Positions 37,159 through 46,471 are shown, counted from the stretch's first letter. The stretch: DNA of 64,000 bases from Actinobacillus sp. (GCA_020026055.1 JAHHRA010000007.1:1-64000), one strand, 5' to 3'. A program made the numbers and translations. Notes: a model not told the origin generated them from the sequence alone.

Positions 37159-40065
37159 TCAATTATTTTTATTTAATTGAAAATTAATCACTTTACCAAG
37201 ACTTGAAGTAATCAAAAGCTTAGTATTTTCACCTTCAATTTGACCTTTCACATTTTTATTTTCCGTAATTGAATATTTACCTTTAAAAATAATAGTTGTG
37301 GTGTGAGATAACCCTTCATTGCTAATCCAAGGTCTTGAATAAATACTACGTTCTATCATTTCGCCATTTTTATATAGTTCAGGATCCTGCCCTTTATAAA
37401 GTCTTAAATCAGGATCGACAAAGCTAACTTGTAAAATTTCACCTTTATTTTGAATCATTATTAATGATGGAGTATCTGTTGATAAAATAAAATTATTTGG
37501 TGCAACATAACCTTCATCAAATAATGCATAAGCTATAGTATTGGAATTTAGATCTTCTACGATATGACTATGAAAATCTTGGTTGATTACTTTATATTGC
37601 GAATTTTGTTTAAAATTCTCTTGTTCTTTTAACGATGCTTTTATCAAGATACTATAATGATAACTGCTATTATGTGGCTTTTTACCATGATTAATATAAG
37701 CTAGTTCATAATTATTTTGTGTCAATTTTGCTGTACTCTGATCAAATGATTTTTGAATTCCTTTATGAGTTACAACTTCTCCAAGTACTACTTTATATAA
37801 GTTTTGTTGACTATCTAAAATAAATTTACCATCTCGAGTAAAACTATGAGTATTAGGGCTTAAATAATTTTGAAATAATGTAGTGTGAGTTTCATTGTCC
37901 GTATCATTATTTTCAATTCCAGTTCCCAATAAAATTGCTCGATTATCAAAAATAAACACGGATTTTCTTGCACGATGTGAACCGTCATATTTTGTATGCT
38001 CATGTAATTTCATTGCAAACATACTATTACCATTCAAATTATTACCACCTGAATAAGTTTCATCAGAAAGTAACATTTCTTCTATTCCGCTTGCAGTATC
38101 AACTTGAGCAATTGATGATTTTAATTTATCAAACGGAACATTAATTGCTGTCGTCCCAGGGAAATGTTTCCAATCCCACCCTTCTTGTACATAGCCACTA
38201 TTTTTCAGTGAATCTTGTAGAATTTGGAATGTACCATAACTCATATAACGACCATAAAGGTTATTTTTAACATAAGTTTCATTTCCAACTAGATAACGAC
38301 TATAACCTTTCATTCCTGCCAACCATTCATTACGCCGATGCAGTTGTAATGATCCCATATTTGCAGTCCAAGATCCTTCTGGCGTTTTCTCTTTTCTAAA
38401 ACCTAGTTTTCGGAGTCTAGCAGCTGCTCTACTTTTTGGATTTAATCTTAAATAAGCTTCAGCTAGTTCTTTATCGATGCTATTTTCACTACTTAAAGCT
38501 AATAACTTAAAAATTTCAGGATCAATATTGAATTTATCGTTTGGATGACGACCAGTTAGAGTAAGAAGATAATCATATTTATTTGAATAAAGACGTGTGA
38601 AAAGAACTGCACGTTTAACTATATTATAATTTTCATCTTTAATAGCGAATGGAGTTTTATGTAGATAAAAAATAATAGGCAATAAACCTTCAAAAGCTCC
38701 TTTTGCATAAGCTGGATAATTTTGCATATGATGAAATACTGTTCCATCATATTTAAACCCGCCTAAAAGCCCAGGTGATGTTTGAATAGAATTATTAAGA
38801 TATCTTTGTAATAAATATAATTCTTTTACTTCTTGTTGTTTATCTTCATTTAATAAAATTGCAGTTAACATCCCTGGTAACATTGTATTTAATACATCAA
38901 TATTAACTTTAAACTCATTTTGTGGAGTATAAAGCATCCCCATTGCTGTATACCAAGTAACCATATCTTTTGCTTTATTCACTGTCTTAGATTTCACTAA
39001 AACATCTTTCATTAGAAATATAGCTTCATAAATTTCACGCATTTGATAGCCAAGATGGTGAACTGTTCCTTGGGCAGAACCCTTTGTCCAACCCTGATCA
39101 TACATATACTCTAAACTTTGATTAAAAAGTTTTGCTAAACGAGTTTTTAATCTTTGATTGTCAGTGGAATTATACATATACGCAATATTTCTTAAATATA
39201 TGCCAAAATCTCTCGTTAATACATATTTAAATAGATCTCGCTGTTCTTTTTCAAATTGCTTATATATCACAAGTTTTTGATTAAACTCTAAAGTAATATT
39301 TTGATATTTTGCAAAAAGATCCTCTTGTTCTTTAACAAGACTTTCATTAGTTTTGACTGTTTTAAGTAATCTTCTTTTATAACGCTGTGCAATAGTTTTT
39401 AAACCTTTCAATTCAACTGATTTTAATGTGATATTTTTATTGTCTTTTACAATTTGATTATAATTTTTATAAAGTGCCATCCAATGAGCATTAGCAGCCT
39501 TATCTGCTTCTATGTTTATAAAATCAAGTTGTTCATCACGAGCATTATGACGAGGGTCAATTAAAACTGCAGGCATAATGTGATCAATATAAACTGTACC
39601 ACTTGCTTTTGGTGCTATGAAAATAATTTCATTCATTCCTTCTTCTGGAGTTCCTTGCATATCACGATCATATTGCACCCACATTGTTCGCCAACCTGTG
39701 AAGTTCATATTAAAAAAGAAATAGCTTTTTAAAACACTATCTTTTTTGAATTGAATTTGCATTACACTATTAATTGGTGTTTGATTATAAATCCACATTA
39801 CATAACTACTTCGAGCTTTCTCTTGCTGATTTTTTTTAACCATTATATAACCAACATTACCTTGAATAGTTAAAGTTTCTCCTGGTTTAAAATCCCATTT
39901 TAAAGAATACTCACCATCTTTATGTTTTTCACTTGAAATGGAAATTGTAGTCAAGTTATTTACTTTCATACTTGTCGGTATGCCATTTTCGAATTGATAA
40001 AGCTTGATTTCTTGCCCGCATATTGTGCTTGATAAGCATAATGCACTGAATAACATTTTTTTCAT
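37159..40065 (-). CDS. Chondroitinase ABC-type lyase (PL8)
   Basis: 968 residues, signal peptide about residues 1-17. The N-terminal jelly-roll domain has FTGWRTMWVQYDRD and YIDHIMPA, followed by the helical toroid and beta-sandwich domains. It follows the Proteus vulgaris chondroitinase ABC I pattern through its length. Catalytic residues are His446 in DGTVFHHMQNYPAY, Tyr453, Arg506 in TGRHPND and Glu628 in YVQEGWDWKHFPG (His501, Tyr508, Arg560, Glu653 in P. vulgaris). It degrades chondroitin and dermatan sulfate to unsaturated products. First gene of an operon with the Tat sulfatase, driven from the block at 40133-40229. Confidence 0.93.
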   Translation of the reverse strand: MKKMLFSALCLSSTICGQEIKLYQFENGIPTSMKVNNLTTISISSEKHKDGEYSLKWDFKPGETLTIQGNVGYIMVKKNQQEKARSSYVMWIYNQTPINSVMQIQFKKDSVLKSYFFFNMNFTGWRTMWVQYDRDMQGTPEEGMNEIIFIAPKASGTVYIDHIMPAVLIDPRHNARDEQLDFINIEADKAANAHWMALYKNYNQIVKDNKNITLKSVELKGLKTIAQRYKRRLLKTVKTNESLVKEQEDLFAKYQNITLEFNQKLVIYKQFEKEQRDLFKYVLTRDFGIYLRNIAYMYNSTDNQRLKTRLAKLFNQSLEYMYDQGWTKGSAQGTVHHLGYQMREIYEAIFLMKDVLVKSKTVNKAKDMVTWYTAMGMLYTPQNEFKVNIDVLNTMLPGMLTAILLNEDKQQEVKELYLLQRYLNNSIQTSPGLLGGFKYDGTVFHHMQNYPAYAKGAFEGLLPIIFYLHKTPFAIKDENYNIVKRAVLFTRLYSNKYDYLLTLTGRHPNDKFNIDPEIFKLLALSSENSIDKELAEAYLRLNPKSRAAARLRKLGFRKEKTPEGSWTANMGSLQLHRRNEWLAGMKGYSRYLVGNETYVKNNLYGRYMSYGTFQILQDSLKNSGYVQEGWDWKHFPGTTAINVPFDKLKSSIAQVDTASGIEEMLLSDETYSGGNNLNGNSMFAMKLHEHTKYDGSHRARKSVFIFDNRAILLGTGIENNDTDNETHTTLFQNYLSPNTHSFTRDGKFILDSQQNLYKVVLGEVVTHKGIQKSFDQSTAKLTQNNYELAYINHGKKPHNSSYHYSILIKASLKEQENFKQNSQYKVINQDFHSHIVEDLNSNTIAYALFDEGYVAPNNFILSTDTPSLIMIQNKGEILQVSFVDPDLRLYKGQDPELYKNGEMIERSIYSRPWISNEGLSHTTTIIFKGKYSITENKNVKGQIEGENTKLLITSSLGKVINFQLNKNN

Positions 40066-40132
40066 AACTTCCTTCTGAAATTTTATAATGATAAGTATAT
40101 GTTTTTATTGGCATATTTATACAATTTCATCA

Positions 40133-40229
40133 ATTAACGTGTTAATCGATTATAACATTATGTTAAGACAATTTTTATTGGATGCAACTATTTTCTCAAA
40201 TAAAAAATAGTTCTTCGAAGAAGATCACA
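40133..40229 (-). promoter_or_regulatory. Regulated promoter of the chondroitinase-sulfatase operon (copy 3 of 3)
   Basis: Minus strand: CRP-like TGTGA-N6-TCGAA (40214-40229), -35 TTGCAT (40182-40187), 16-base spacer, -10 TAACAT (40160-40165), motif ATAATCGATTAACACGTT within 40133-40155. The motif core TAATCGATTA is a perfect 10-base palindrome in this copy. Confidence 0.8.
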
Positions 40230-40334
40230 GATTCAAAAACAATTGATAATTTTTTGATGCTGAGGTTAGATTCAAACAAAAATCATTGAGAAGAGATTAA
40301 AGAAAGAAAGTAATTTGGATTTAATGATAGAGTT

Positions 40335-40352
40335 GGCTGAGCTATGTCAGCC
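40335..40352. terminator. Possible terminator between gntR and chondroitinase
   Basis: GGCTGA/TCAGCC stem with a 6-base loop, 28 bases past the gntR stop. The T-rich tail is on the plus strand, not on the side expected for gntR, so the call is weak. The rest of 40230-40379 shows nothing else. Confidence 0.35.
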
Positions 40353-40379
40353 TTTGTTAATTTTTCTCTTTATTTTTTG

Positions 40380-41114
40380 TTATTCTGAGGTTATTTCAAT
40401 TGCATAATAATTAGGATGCATATAACTTTGCATATAAATTATTGGTTCTTCATCCGAATTGTAAGTTGTTTTTTTTAAGCAAATAAGAGCAATATCTTCT
40501 TTATCTTCCAGATCAGAATTCTCTTTTACTATCATTCGAAAAATTTCTGAGTACCTGTCTAAAATAACAGCTCTAATTTTCATTTTAATTGGAAAATTTG
40601 CAGTATCTTCAGTAATATTTAACTCTTTCGACAAACTTGCACCCTTATTCAAATTTTTTATTGTATTTGCAGTTAATTTATTACTGAATACATATCTATC
40701 TTGAATTTTCCAAATAACATCATTTACATAAGCTATCTGTCTTATTTGAACAATTTTATCTTTCCCTGTCCTACTGCCTAATTTCATACTTATCTTTTTG
40801 TCTGTATATGGGGAAGATACGTTTGTTATCGTCTTTTCTATAGCGTTTTGTGAATCATTATCTTTAGGAGTAAGTTCACTAAATAATACTTTTTTATGTA
40901 AAAGATGTCTTCTAACAAATGTCCCTTTTCCCTGTTTTCTGATTAATATTCCTTCACTAACTAAATCATTTAAGGCTTTTACGACAGTAGTATTACTGAC
41001 AGAATATTTTTCTTTTAATTCACTTTCTGAATAAATCTTTTCTCCAGCGTTAAATACCCCTTCATCTATTTTTTTGATGATATCTCTTTTTATGATTTCA
41101 TACTTTGGTAACAT
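40380..41114 (-). CDS. GntR/HutC-family transcriptional regulator
   Basis: About 244 residues. N-terminal winged helix: YEIIKRDIIKKIDEGVFNAGEKIYSESELKEKYSVSNTTVVKAL and GKGTFV. C-terminal UTRA ligand domain with PIIYMQSYMHP. It is the only specific regulator among the catabolic genes, so it is the best candidate to bind the shared operator of the three promoters and to sense a sugar phosphate or uronate intermediate. The ATG at 41114 has AAGGGG upstream; an 18-base longer frame starts with TTG. Streptococcal hyaluronan clusters use a LacI-type regulator (RegR) instead. Confidence 0.88.
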   Translation of the reverse strand: MLPKYEIIKRDIIKKIDEGVFNAGEKIYSESELKEKYSVSNTTVVKALNDLVSEGILIRKQGKGTFVRRHLLHKKVLFSELTPKDNDSQNAIEKTITNVSSPYTDKKISMKLGSRTGKDKIVQIRQIAYVNDVIWKIQDRYVFSNKLTANTIKNLNKGASLSKELNITEDTANFPIKMKIRAVILDRYSEIFRMIVKENSDLEDKEDIALICLKKTTYNSDEEPIIYMQSYMHPNYYAIEITSE

Positions 41115-41179
41115 ACATTTTCCCCTTATCAATTCTTCATCAGATATTAAGTAACTCTTTTAACTAAAATAATTTCAAA

Positions 41180-42016
41180 CTATTTTAAGTGATTCTTCCC
41201 ATATACATCGAACTGTGTAAGTGCTGGAAATGGTGAAGGATCTGTATCTTGGATTAATTCTTGCAATCTTACCCAAGTTATTAATTTTGTTTCAAATATA
41301 AATTTTTGTGGTAAATGAATTTTGTTTAAATTTATAATTTCTGTACTTCCATCAGAAAATTCCAAACTAGCTTGTGTCCAATAACTATCATGTGGGAAGT
41401 CACATCTGATCGTTATATCAATTCTATCTATTTCTACTTCACGTCCGAAATCCAACGTAAATGTAGCATCTAATTGCTGATTTATACCCCAAGATGCATA
41501 AGGATATGAACCGTGGCTATTATTTGCATACACGCCATCTATGGCATTACAAGCAAAAAAAGTTGATTCATTTCTTGTTTCTACATTTGCAAAAGCATAT
41601 GGATAGACATTGTTATATTCATTTAAAGCATGAGTGTTTCTAGCTAAATTCCTATACTGGTATATTTCAAAATCTTCAGCATACCTAACACTTACATAAT
41701 GTCTTTTTCCTGTGAAAGCTGTATCAACTCTTGCTTTTACACGATTTTCAGCAATTGGAATAGTATACAACCATTCTGTTCCTTTTAAATAGATTAAATC
41801 TTCATTCAAACTTTCATCAAGACGAACCATTAAATATTGATTAGGTTTATCAACTACTATTTTAAAATAATCACCTTCTTCATATGTTAAATTTTGAGTC
41901 GAAAGATAAGTTATCGTTTCATCTGTTTTTGCCATAGTAGTCGGAGCTTTACCCGGTTTATTTAAACCATTACGTATATTTCCATTCTTATTATGTAGCG
42001 AGATTGTTATCGCCAT
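41180..42016 (-). CDS. Conserved protein with a discoidin-like C-terminal domain, function unknown
   Basis: 278 residues, no signal peptide or membrane segment. I do not recognise the N-terminal half (1-115). The C-terminal half, with NLARNTHALNE, ATFTLDFGREVEIDRIDITIR and WVRLQELI, has the pattern of a galactose-binding F5/8C (CBM32-like) fold. A carbohydrate-binding protein kept in the cytoplasm is unusual. GGGAGAA precedes the ATG. It lies between kduD and gntR, separated from kduD by a terminator, so it and gntR probably form their own unit. It may bind or process an imported sugar; this is inference. Confidence 0.6.
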   Translation of the reverse strand: MAITISLHNKNGNIRNGLNKPGKAPTTMAKTDETITYLSTQNLTYEEGDYFKIVVDKPNQYLMVRLDESLNEDLIYLKGTEWLYTIPIAENRVKARVDTAFTGKRHYVSVRYAEDFEIYQYRNLARNTHALNEYNNVYPYAFANVETRNESTFFACNAIDGVYANNSHGSYPYASWGINQQLDATFTLDFGREVEIDRIDITIRCDFPHDSYWTQASLEFSDGSTEIINLNKIHLPQKFIFETKLITWVRLQELIQDTDPSPFPALTQFDVYGKNHLK

Positions 42017-42117
42017 ACATTATTCTCCCAAATTTTGATTTGTGGACTCTTTTTCTTAACAATTTCAATAATTAATTTCTTATCTAGAATAACTTTTTCA
42101 AATAATTATAAATAAAA

Positions 42118-42161
42118 AAACCACACTCCTCTCTTAGAAATTAAGTTTTAGAGTATAGTTT
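42118..42161 (-). terminator. Terminator after kduD
   Basis: Eleven-base-pair stem (two G-U pairs) between 42118-42128 and 42151-42161, followed on the minus strand by seven Ts. It lies 29 bases past the kduD stop and ends the kduI-kduD operon. Confidence 0.75.
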
Positions 42162-42189
42162 AAAAGAAATTATTTAGTTAGGTCGTAAA

Positions 42190-42966
42190 CTATCTCACTA
42201 ACCACCCACCGTCAACAGCTAATACGTGCCCATTAACATAATCAGATGCACGGCTTGCTAAAAAAACTACGGTTCCCATTAAATCAAATGGTTCTGCCCA
42301 TTTATTTGCAGGAATTCTATTCAAGATTTCAGCATTTCGCTCTTTATCAGCTCGAATAGGTGCCGTATTAGCCGTTTTTATATATCCTGGTGCAATTGCA
42401 TTAATTTGAATATTTTTACAAGCTAATTCATTAGCAAATGCTTTTGTAACTCCAGCTACAGCGTGTTTACTTGCTGTATATGGTGGTACAAATTTCCCAC
42501 CTTGGAATGATAACATTGAAGCAATATTGATAATTTTCCCTGCACCTTGTTCTACCATAACTTTTGCAACTTCTTGGCTTAGGTGATATACAGCATTAAT
42601 ATTAATTGCCATGACTGCATCCCAATCTTCATCTTTATATTCAAGTAACGGTGCTCTTCTAATCGTTCCTGCATTATTTACTAAAATATCTATTTTTCCA
42701 TAAACAGATAAACATTCTGCAACAACTTTTTTAATATTTTCTTTTAAAGTTAAATCAGCTTGAACAAAATGAATCTTTCTTCCTTCTTTTTCGACTAATT
42801 CTTTTGTTTCTTGCCAATTTTGATCATGAGTTACAACCAACAAATCTGCTCCAGCTTTTGCAAGAGCAACGACATATGCTTGCCCTAACCCTGTATTTCC
42901 ACCCGTTACGATTGCGACTTTATTTCTTAATGAAAAAAAATCCATTGAAAAATTATTCAACATCAT
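42190..42966 (-). CDS. kduD: 2-dehydro-3-deoxy-D-gluconate 5-dehydrogenase (KduD/DhuD)
   Basis: 258-residue short-chain dehydrogenase: TGGNTGLGQAY binds NAD, NNAGTIRR, catalytic Ser in NIASMLSFQGG, and YTASKHA holds Tyr and Lys. It reduces 2,5-diketo-3-deoxygluconate to KDG after KduI. GAGGTGAT precedes the double ATG. The next enzymes, KDG kinase and KDPG aldolase, must be encoded elsewhere. Confidence 0.95.
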   Translation of the reverse strand: MMLNNFSMDFFSLRNKVAIVTGGNTGLGQAYVVALAKAGADLLVVTHDQNWQETKELVEKEGRKIHFVQADLTLKENIKKVVAECLSVYGKIDILVNNAGTIRRAPLLEYKDEDWDAVMAININAVYHLSQEVAKVMVEQGAGKIINIASMLSFQGGKFVPPYTASKHAVAGVTKAFANELACKNIQINAIAPGYIKTANTAPIRADKERNAEILNRIPANKWAEPFDLMGTVVFLASRASDYVNGHVLAVDGGWLVR

Positions 42967-42983
42967 TTATCACCTCAATTTAA

Positions 42984-43814
42984 TTATTTCAAATCTTCCA
43001 TTGCAACATGATCCATGTCTGTAAATGTTTGGTTTTCGCCAACCATTCCCCAAATAAAAGTGTATCCACCCGTACCTACTCCGCTATGGATTGACCAAGA
43101 AGGTGAAATCACTGCTTCATCATTTTTCATAACAATATGTCTTGTTTCTGTTGGTTCACCCATAAAATGGAATACTCTTGTATCTTTATCCATATCAAAA
43201 TAGAAATAAACTTCCATCCTTCTATCGTGTGTATGACAAGGCATACTATTCCATACTGAACCATCTTCTAAAGCGGTCATTCCCATTACTAATTGGCAAG
43301 TATCTAACACCTCAGGGTGAATATATTGATTAATTGTTCTTTTGTTTGATGTTTCAATGCTCCCTAGGTGAACTTTTCTAGCATCAATTAATCCGATCTT
43401 TTTAGTAGGATAAGTTTTGTGAGCAGGAGCAGAATTCATATAGAATTTTGGTGGATTTCTAGGATCTGCAGCTTTAAATAAAACTTCTTTTACTCCCATT
43501 CCTACATAAATAGCATCTTTAAATCCAAGTTCATATTCAACGTCATCTAAAGATATAACACCAGTTCCACCAACGTTAATGATACCTAACTCTCTTCTTT
43601 CTAAGAAATAAGCACTTCCTAATTCTTTACTTCCTTCTAGTTTTAAAATTTTTGTCGTAGGACTAGCTCCTCCAACAATAATTCTATCAATGTGAGAATA
43701 AACCAATTTAATTTCATCTGCCACAAATAGATCCTGAATCAAATACTCTTCTCTGAGACGAGTTGTATCATATGTTTTTGCATCTTTATTGCTTGAAGCG
43801 TAACGTATCTCCAT
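42984..43814 (-). CDS. kduI: 5-keto-4-deoxyuronate isomerase
   Basis: About 276 residues, double-cupin fold. CHTHDRRMEVYFYFD carries the zinc histidines and Glu of KduI, and SPSWSIHSGVGTGGYTFIWGM closes the site. It isomerises 4-deoxy-5-ketouronate released by the glucuronyl hydrolase. The ATG at 43814 follows AAGGAG; the frame extends six codons upstream without a site. Its promoter region contains a tandem octamer repeat (43878-43906). Confidence 0.95.
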   Translation of the reverse strand: MEIRYASSNKDAKTYDTTRLREEYLIQDLFVADEIKLVYSHIDRIIVGGASPTTKILKLEGSKELGSAYFLERRELGIINVGGTGVISLDDVEYELGFKDAIYVGMGVKEVLFKAADPRNPPKFYMNSAPAHKTYPTKKIGLIDARKVHLGSIETSNKRTINQYIHPEVLDTCQLVMGMTALEDGSVWNSMPCHTHDRRMEVYFYFDMDKDTRVFHFMGEPTETRHIVMKNDEAVISPSWSIHSGVGTGGYTFIWGMVGENQTFTDMDHVAMEDLK

Positions 43815-44388
43815 TGCTTTCTCCTTTTTCAATTAATATTTTATGCACGAAAAGATACCATATTTTCCTACTTCAATCAATCGGTCAATCGGTCAATCGG
43901 TCAATCAAACTATCTCCTTTATTATTTGACTTTATATAACACTCTAGTTTGTAAATTTTATTTAACCAGATAGATAATAAGGAATTCTAAGAAAGTTTAT
44001 TTTTTTACATATCTAAATCTATAGCTTAAACTTTGACTCAATAACGCCTCAATTTTCTAAATTTTTTTCAGAAAAAATGATCGCAGAAAGAATGAGACAA
44101 ACAATTTTTACATTAATAATTTTTTAACTTTAGATAAAACGAGTTTACGGAAATAATTATTTCTTAGCTAAGTTACATATTGAAAATAAATTAGTTTTTG
44201 CTAAATGCAATCAACAAACTTTACTCTAAAGTGCTAATTCTTACTTTAATTTGAATATCAATTCTTTAAATGATGGAGGAGTTTTCATCATTCCCTAAGG
44301 AGATCAGAATTGCTATTTTCTTAGATTATAGAGAACAAAAATAAAATAATTGATTAAATTTCATATTTTTTGACATAAATTTAACGTA
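43815..44388. other. Non-coding stretch between pflA and kduI
   Basis: 574 bases, AT-rich. Near kduI it holds the octamer repeat. Bases 44043-44058 (AACGCCTCAATTTTCT) resemble the left arm of the hairpin at 35384 with a degenerate right arm. No gene is seen. This is the right border of the glycosaminoglycan locus. Confidence 0.6.
43878..43906 (-). repeat. Tandem octamer repeat in the kduI promoter
   Basis: Three exact copies of CAATCGGT (minus strand ACCGATTG) plus five bases of a fourth, with more CAATC units on the left. Each copy gives ATTGACC on the minus strand, a -35-like hexamer, and CCGATT, the core of the operator motif in the other three promoters. It ends about 64 bases before the kduI ATG. 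Confidence 0.8.
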
Positions 44389-45129
44389 TCAGTATTTTAC
44401 GACTAAACCGTAATTTTCTAAAATCGTTTTAATATGACTAAGACTCTTTGATGTTGGTGGGTTAACATTTTTTAATTTATACTCTTCACCCATTGTCTCC
44501 CATTTGTGAGCACCGAGTTTGTGATAAGGTAGCAAATCAATCTTTTCTACATTGCTCAATGTCGTTACAAATTGCCCAAGCTTATGAATGTCATCATCAA
44601 AATCAGTATATCCTGGTACAACAACATAGCGAATCCAAGTAGGAATCTGTTTCTTATCTAAATATTTAGCAAATTCTAACGTCCGTTTATTCGATACACC
44701 GACCAGATTTTTGTGAATTTGATCATTAAGTTGTTTCAGATCTAGCAAAACTAGATCTGTTACAGCTAATAATTCATCAATAGTCTGATCATAGTGACGC
44801 ACAAAACCGTTCGTATCTAAGCACGTATTAATTCCTTCTCTTTTACAAGCACGGAACCAATCTCGTACAAATTCTGCTTGCAAAATTGCTTCTCCACCTG
44901 ACGCTGTCACGCCACCTCCTGTTGCATTCATAAAATGGCGATAAGTCACGACTTCTTTCATTAATTCATCTACAGAAATAAGTTTACCTGCGTGCAAATC
45001 CCAAGTATCACGGTTATGGCAATATTGACATCGCATTAAACAACCTTGCAAAAATAAAATAAATCTGATCCCAGGACCATCAACTGTGCCACAGGATTCG
45101 TAAGAGTGATAACGGCCAAATATCGTCAT
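44389..45129 (-). CDS. pflA: Pyruvate formate-lyase-activating enzyme
   Basis: 246 residues. Radical SAM motif CLMRCQYC (CxxxCxxC), preceded by SCGTVDGPGIRFILFLQGC, and TASGGEAILQ. It makes the glycyl radical on PflB in anaerobic growth. I use ATG 45129, which has GAGGT upstream and gives the normal length; the frame is open 18 codons further. pflB is not adjacent here. Confidence 0.94.
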   Translation of the reverse strand: MTIFGRYHSYESCGTVDGPGIRFILFLQGCLMRCQYCHNRDTWDLHAGKLISVDELMKEVVTYRHFMNATGGGVTASGGEAILQAEFVRDWFRACKREGINTCLDTNGFVRHYDQTIDELLAVTDLVLLDLKQLNDQIHKNLVGVSNKRTLEFAKYLDKKQIPTWIRYVVVPGYTDFDDDIHKLGQFVTTLSNVEKIDLLPYHKLGAHKWETMGEEYKLKNVNPPTSKSLSHIKTILENYGLVVKY

Positions 45130-45154
45130 AAAGTGACCTCGATAAAAATACAAA

Positions 45155-45178
45155 ATGCGGTGCATTTTAGCACCGCAT
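45155..45178 (-). terminator. Terminator between tnaB and pflA
   Basis: Perfect ATGCGGTGC/GCACCGCAT stem with a 6-base loop, followed on the minus strand by TTTGTATTTTTATC. It lies 29 bases past the tnaB stop. Confidence 0.85.
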
Positions 45179-45206
45179 CGCAAAACTTACACTAAGTTAA
45201 CTGTAA

Positions 45207-46448
45207 TTAACCTTTAAATTGCGGTAGTAAATTAAACATTGACATAAAATGAATAATAGCCACATTTACGCCAAAGACAATTAATAACACAATGATCATA
45301 TTCCCACCTCTAACTGAAAATTTTAATTTCTCATGCTTGGTGGCATATAATCGGCGAATTTTTCTGACTAAAAGTGCAGGCACTATACAAGTCCAAATTG
45401 TAGCTACAGCACCTGCATAACCAATAGCTTTTAAAAATCCTAGTGGGAAAAGTAAAGATAAAATTAAAGGGGGAAAAAAAGTAACTAGCCAAGATTTTGT
45501 TCTACCAAGATGACTATCATCAAATTTAAAAAAGTCGGCTAAATAATCAAATACTCCTAAACCCACACCAATAAAGCTAGATAAAACAGCCGCTATGGAA
45601 AAAGCATTAATCATATGCTTCACCATACTTAATTCAATAACATTACCCAACACTGACAACATGACATCTAAATTACCATGGTTTTCAATAATAGGTGCAA
45701 ACTCAGAACGTGCTAAATTACCAAAAATAGAGAAAATCCATAATAAATATAAAACTAATGCAATAAAAACCCCAAAAAAAATTGCCCATTTAGCATCCTG
45801 TTCATTTCCGTAATAAGCACGCATCGAAGCAACACTATGGTGATAACCAAAAGAAGTTAAAGCAATAGGAAATAGGCTTATAGCATAAATACTGTATTCT
45901 CCTGTCACATTCTTTGTATCTAATAAATTATCCCAAGAAATATTAACAGCTAACCCTGAAATACTAAAAAAGAAAGTTAAACCCATTAATAAAATTAATA
46001 ATACAGAAATACGACTCACTGCTTTAGTGGAATGCCACACGAAGGAGGAAAATACAAGTACGAACAAAATAGACCATATACGGCTGCTATATTTTCCTAA
46101 ATTTATCCAAGAAGAAGTTAAACCATTTAAAATATCGCCAGAAGCAGTAGTATAAGCATAAAGTAAAATACCACCGACAAAATAAACAGCAAGATTATTG
46201 ATAAAATTAACTTTTTTACCTAACAAATTTTTAGTTACTGTACTGAAAGACGCTCGAATATCATAAGCTTGATAGGATTCTAATAATAACCAACCAGAAA
46301 GCGTCATCATTAGCATAGTAAAAATAATAGCGACAGTTGCCCACAGTGTCCAAGCACCAGCTGATGCTGTAGGCAAACCTAACATACCAGCACCTACACA
46401 TACGCTTGCAATAATACAAGCACCACCGAATATGGAATGTTGTTTCAT
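45207..46448 (-). CDS. tnaB: Tryptophan-specific permease (Mtr/TnaB type)
   Basis: About 413 residues with 11 or so membrane helices; SIFGGACIIASVCVGAGMLGLPTASAG is the N-terminal signature of aromatic amino acid HAAAP permeases. Next to tnaA it should import tryptophan for indole production. I choose ATG 46448; the longer frame starts inside the terminator hairpin. Confidence 0.9.
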   Translation of the reverse strand: MKQHSIFGGACIIASVCVGAGMLGLPTASAGAWTLWATVAIIFTMLMMTLSGWLLLESYQAYDIRASFSTVTKNLLGKKVNFINNLAVYFVGGILLYAYTTASGDILNGLTSSWINLGKYSSRIWSILFVLVFSSFVWHSTKAVSRISVLLILLMGLTFFFSISGLAVNISWDNLLDTKNVTGEYSIYAISLFPIALTSFGYHHSVASMRAYYGNEQDAKWAIFFGVFIALVLYLLWIFSIFGNLARSEFAPIIENHGNLDVMLSVLGNVIELSMVKHMINAFSIAAVLSSFIGVGLGVFDYLADFFKFDDSHLGRTKSWLVTFFPPLILSLLFPLGFLKAIGYAGAVATIWTCIVPALLVRKIRRLYATKHEKLKFSVRGGNMIIVLLIVFGVNVAIIHFMSMFNLLPQFKG

Positions 46449-46471
46449 ACTCTTACTCTCTTTAAATAAAA

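Noticed and set aside
43878..43906. CRISPR array
   Set aside because: The repeat unit is 8 bases without spacers; no cas genes. No other region shows spaced direct repeats.
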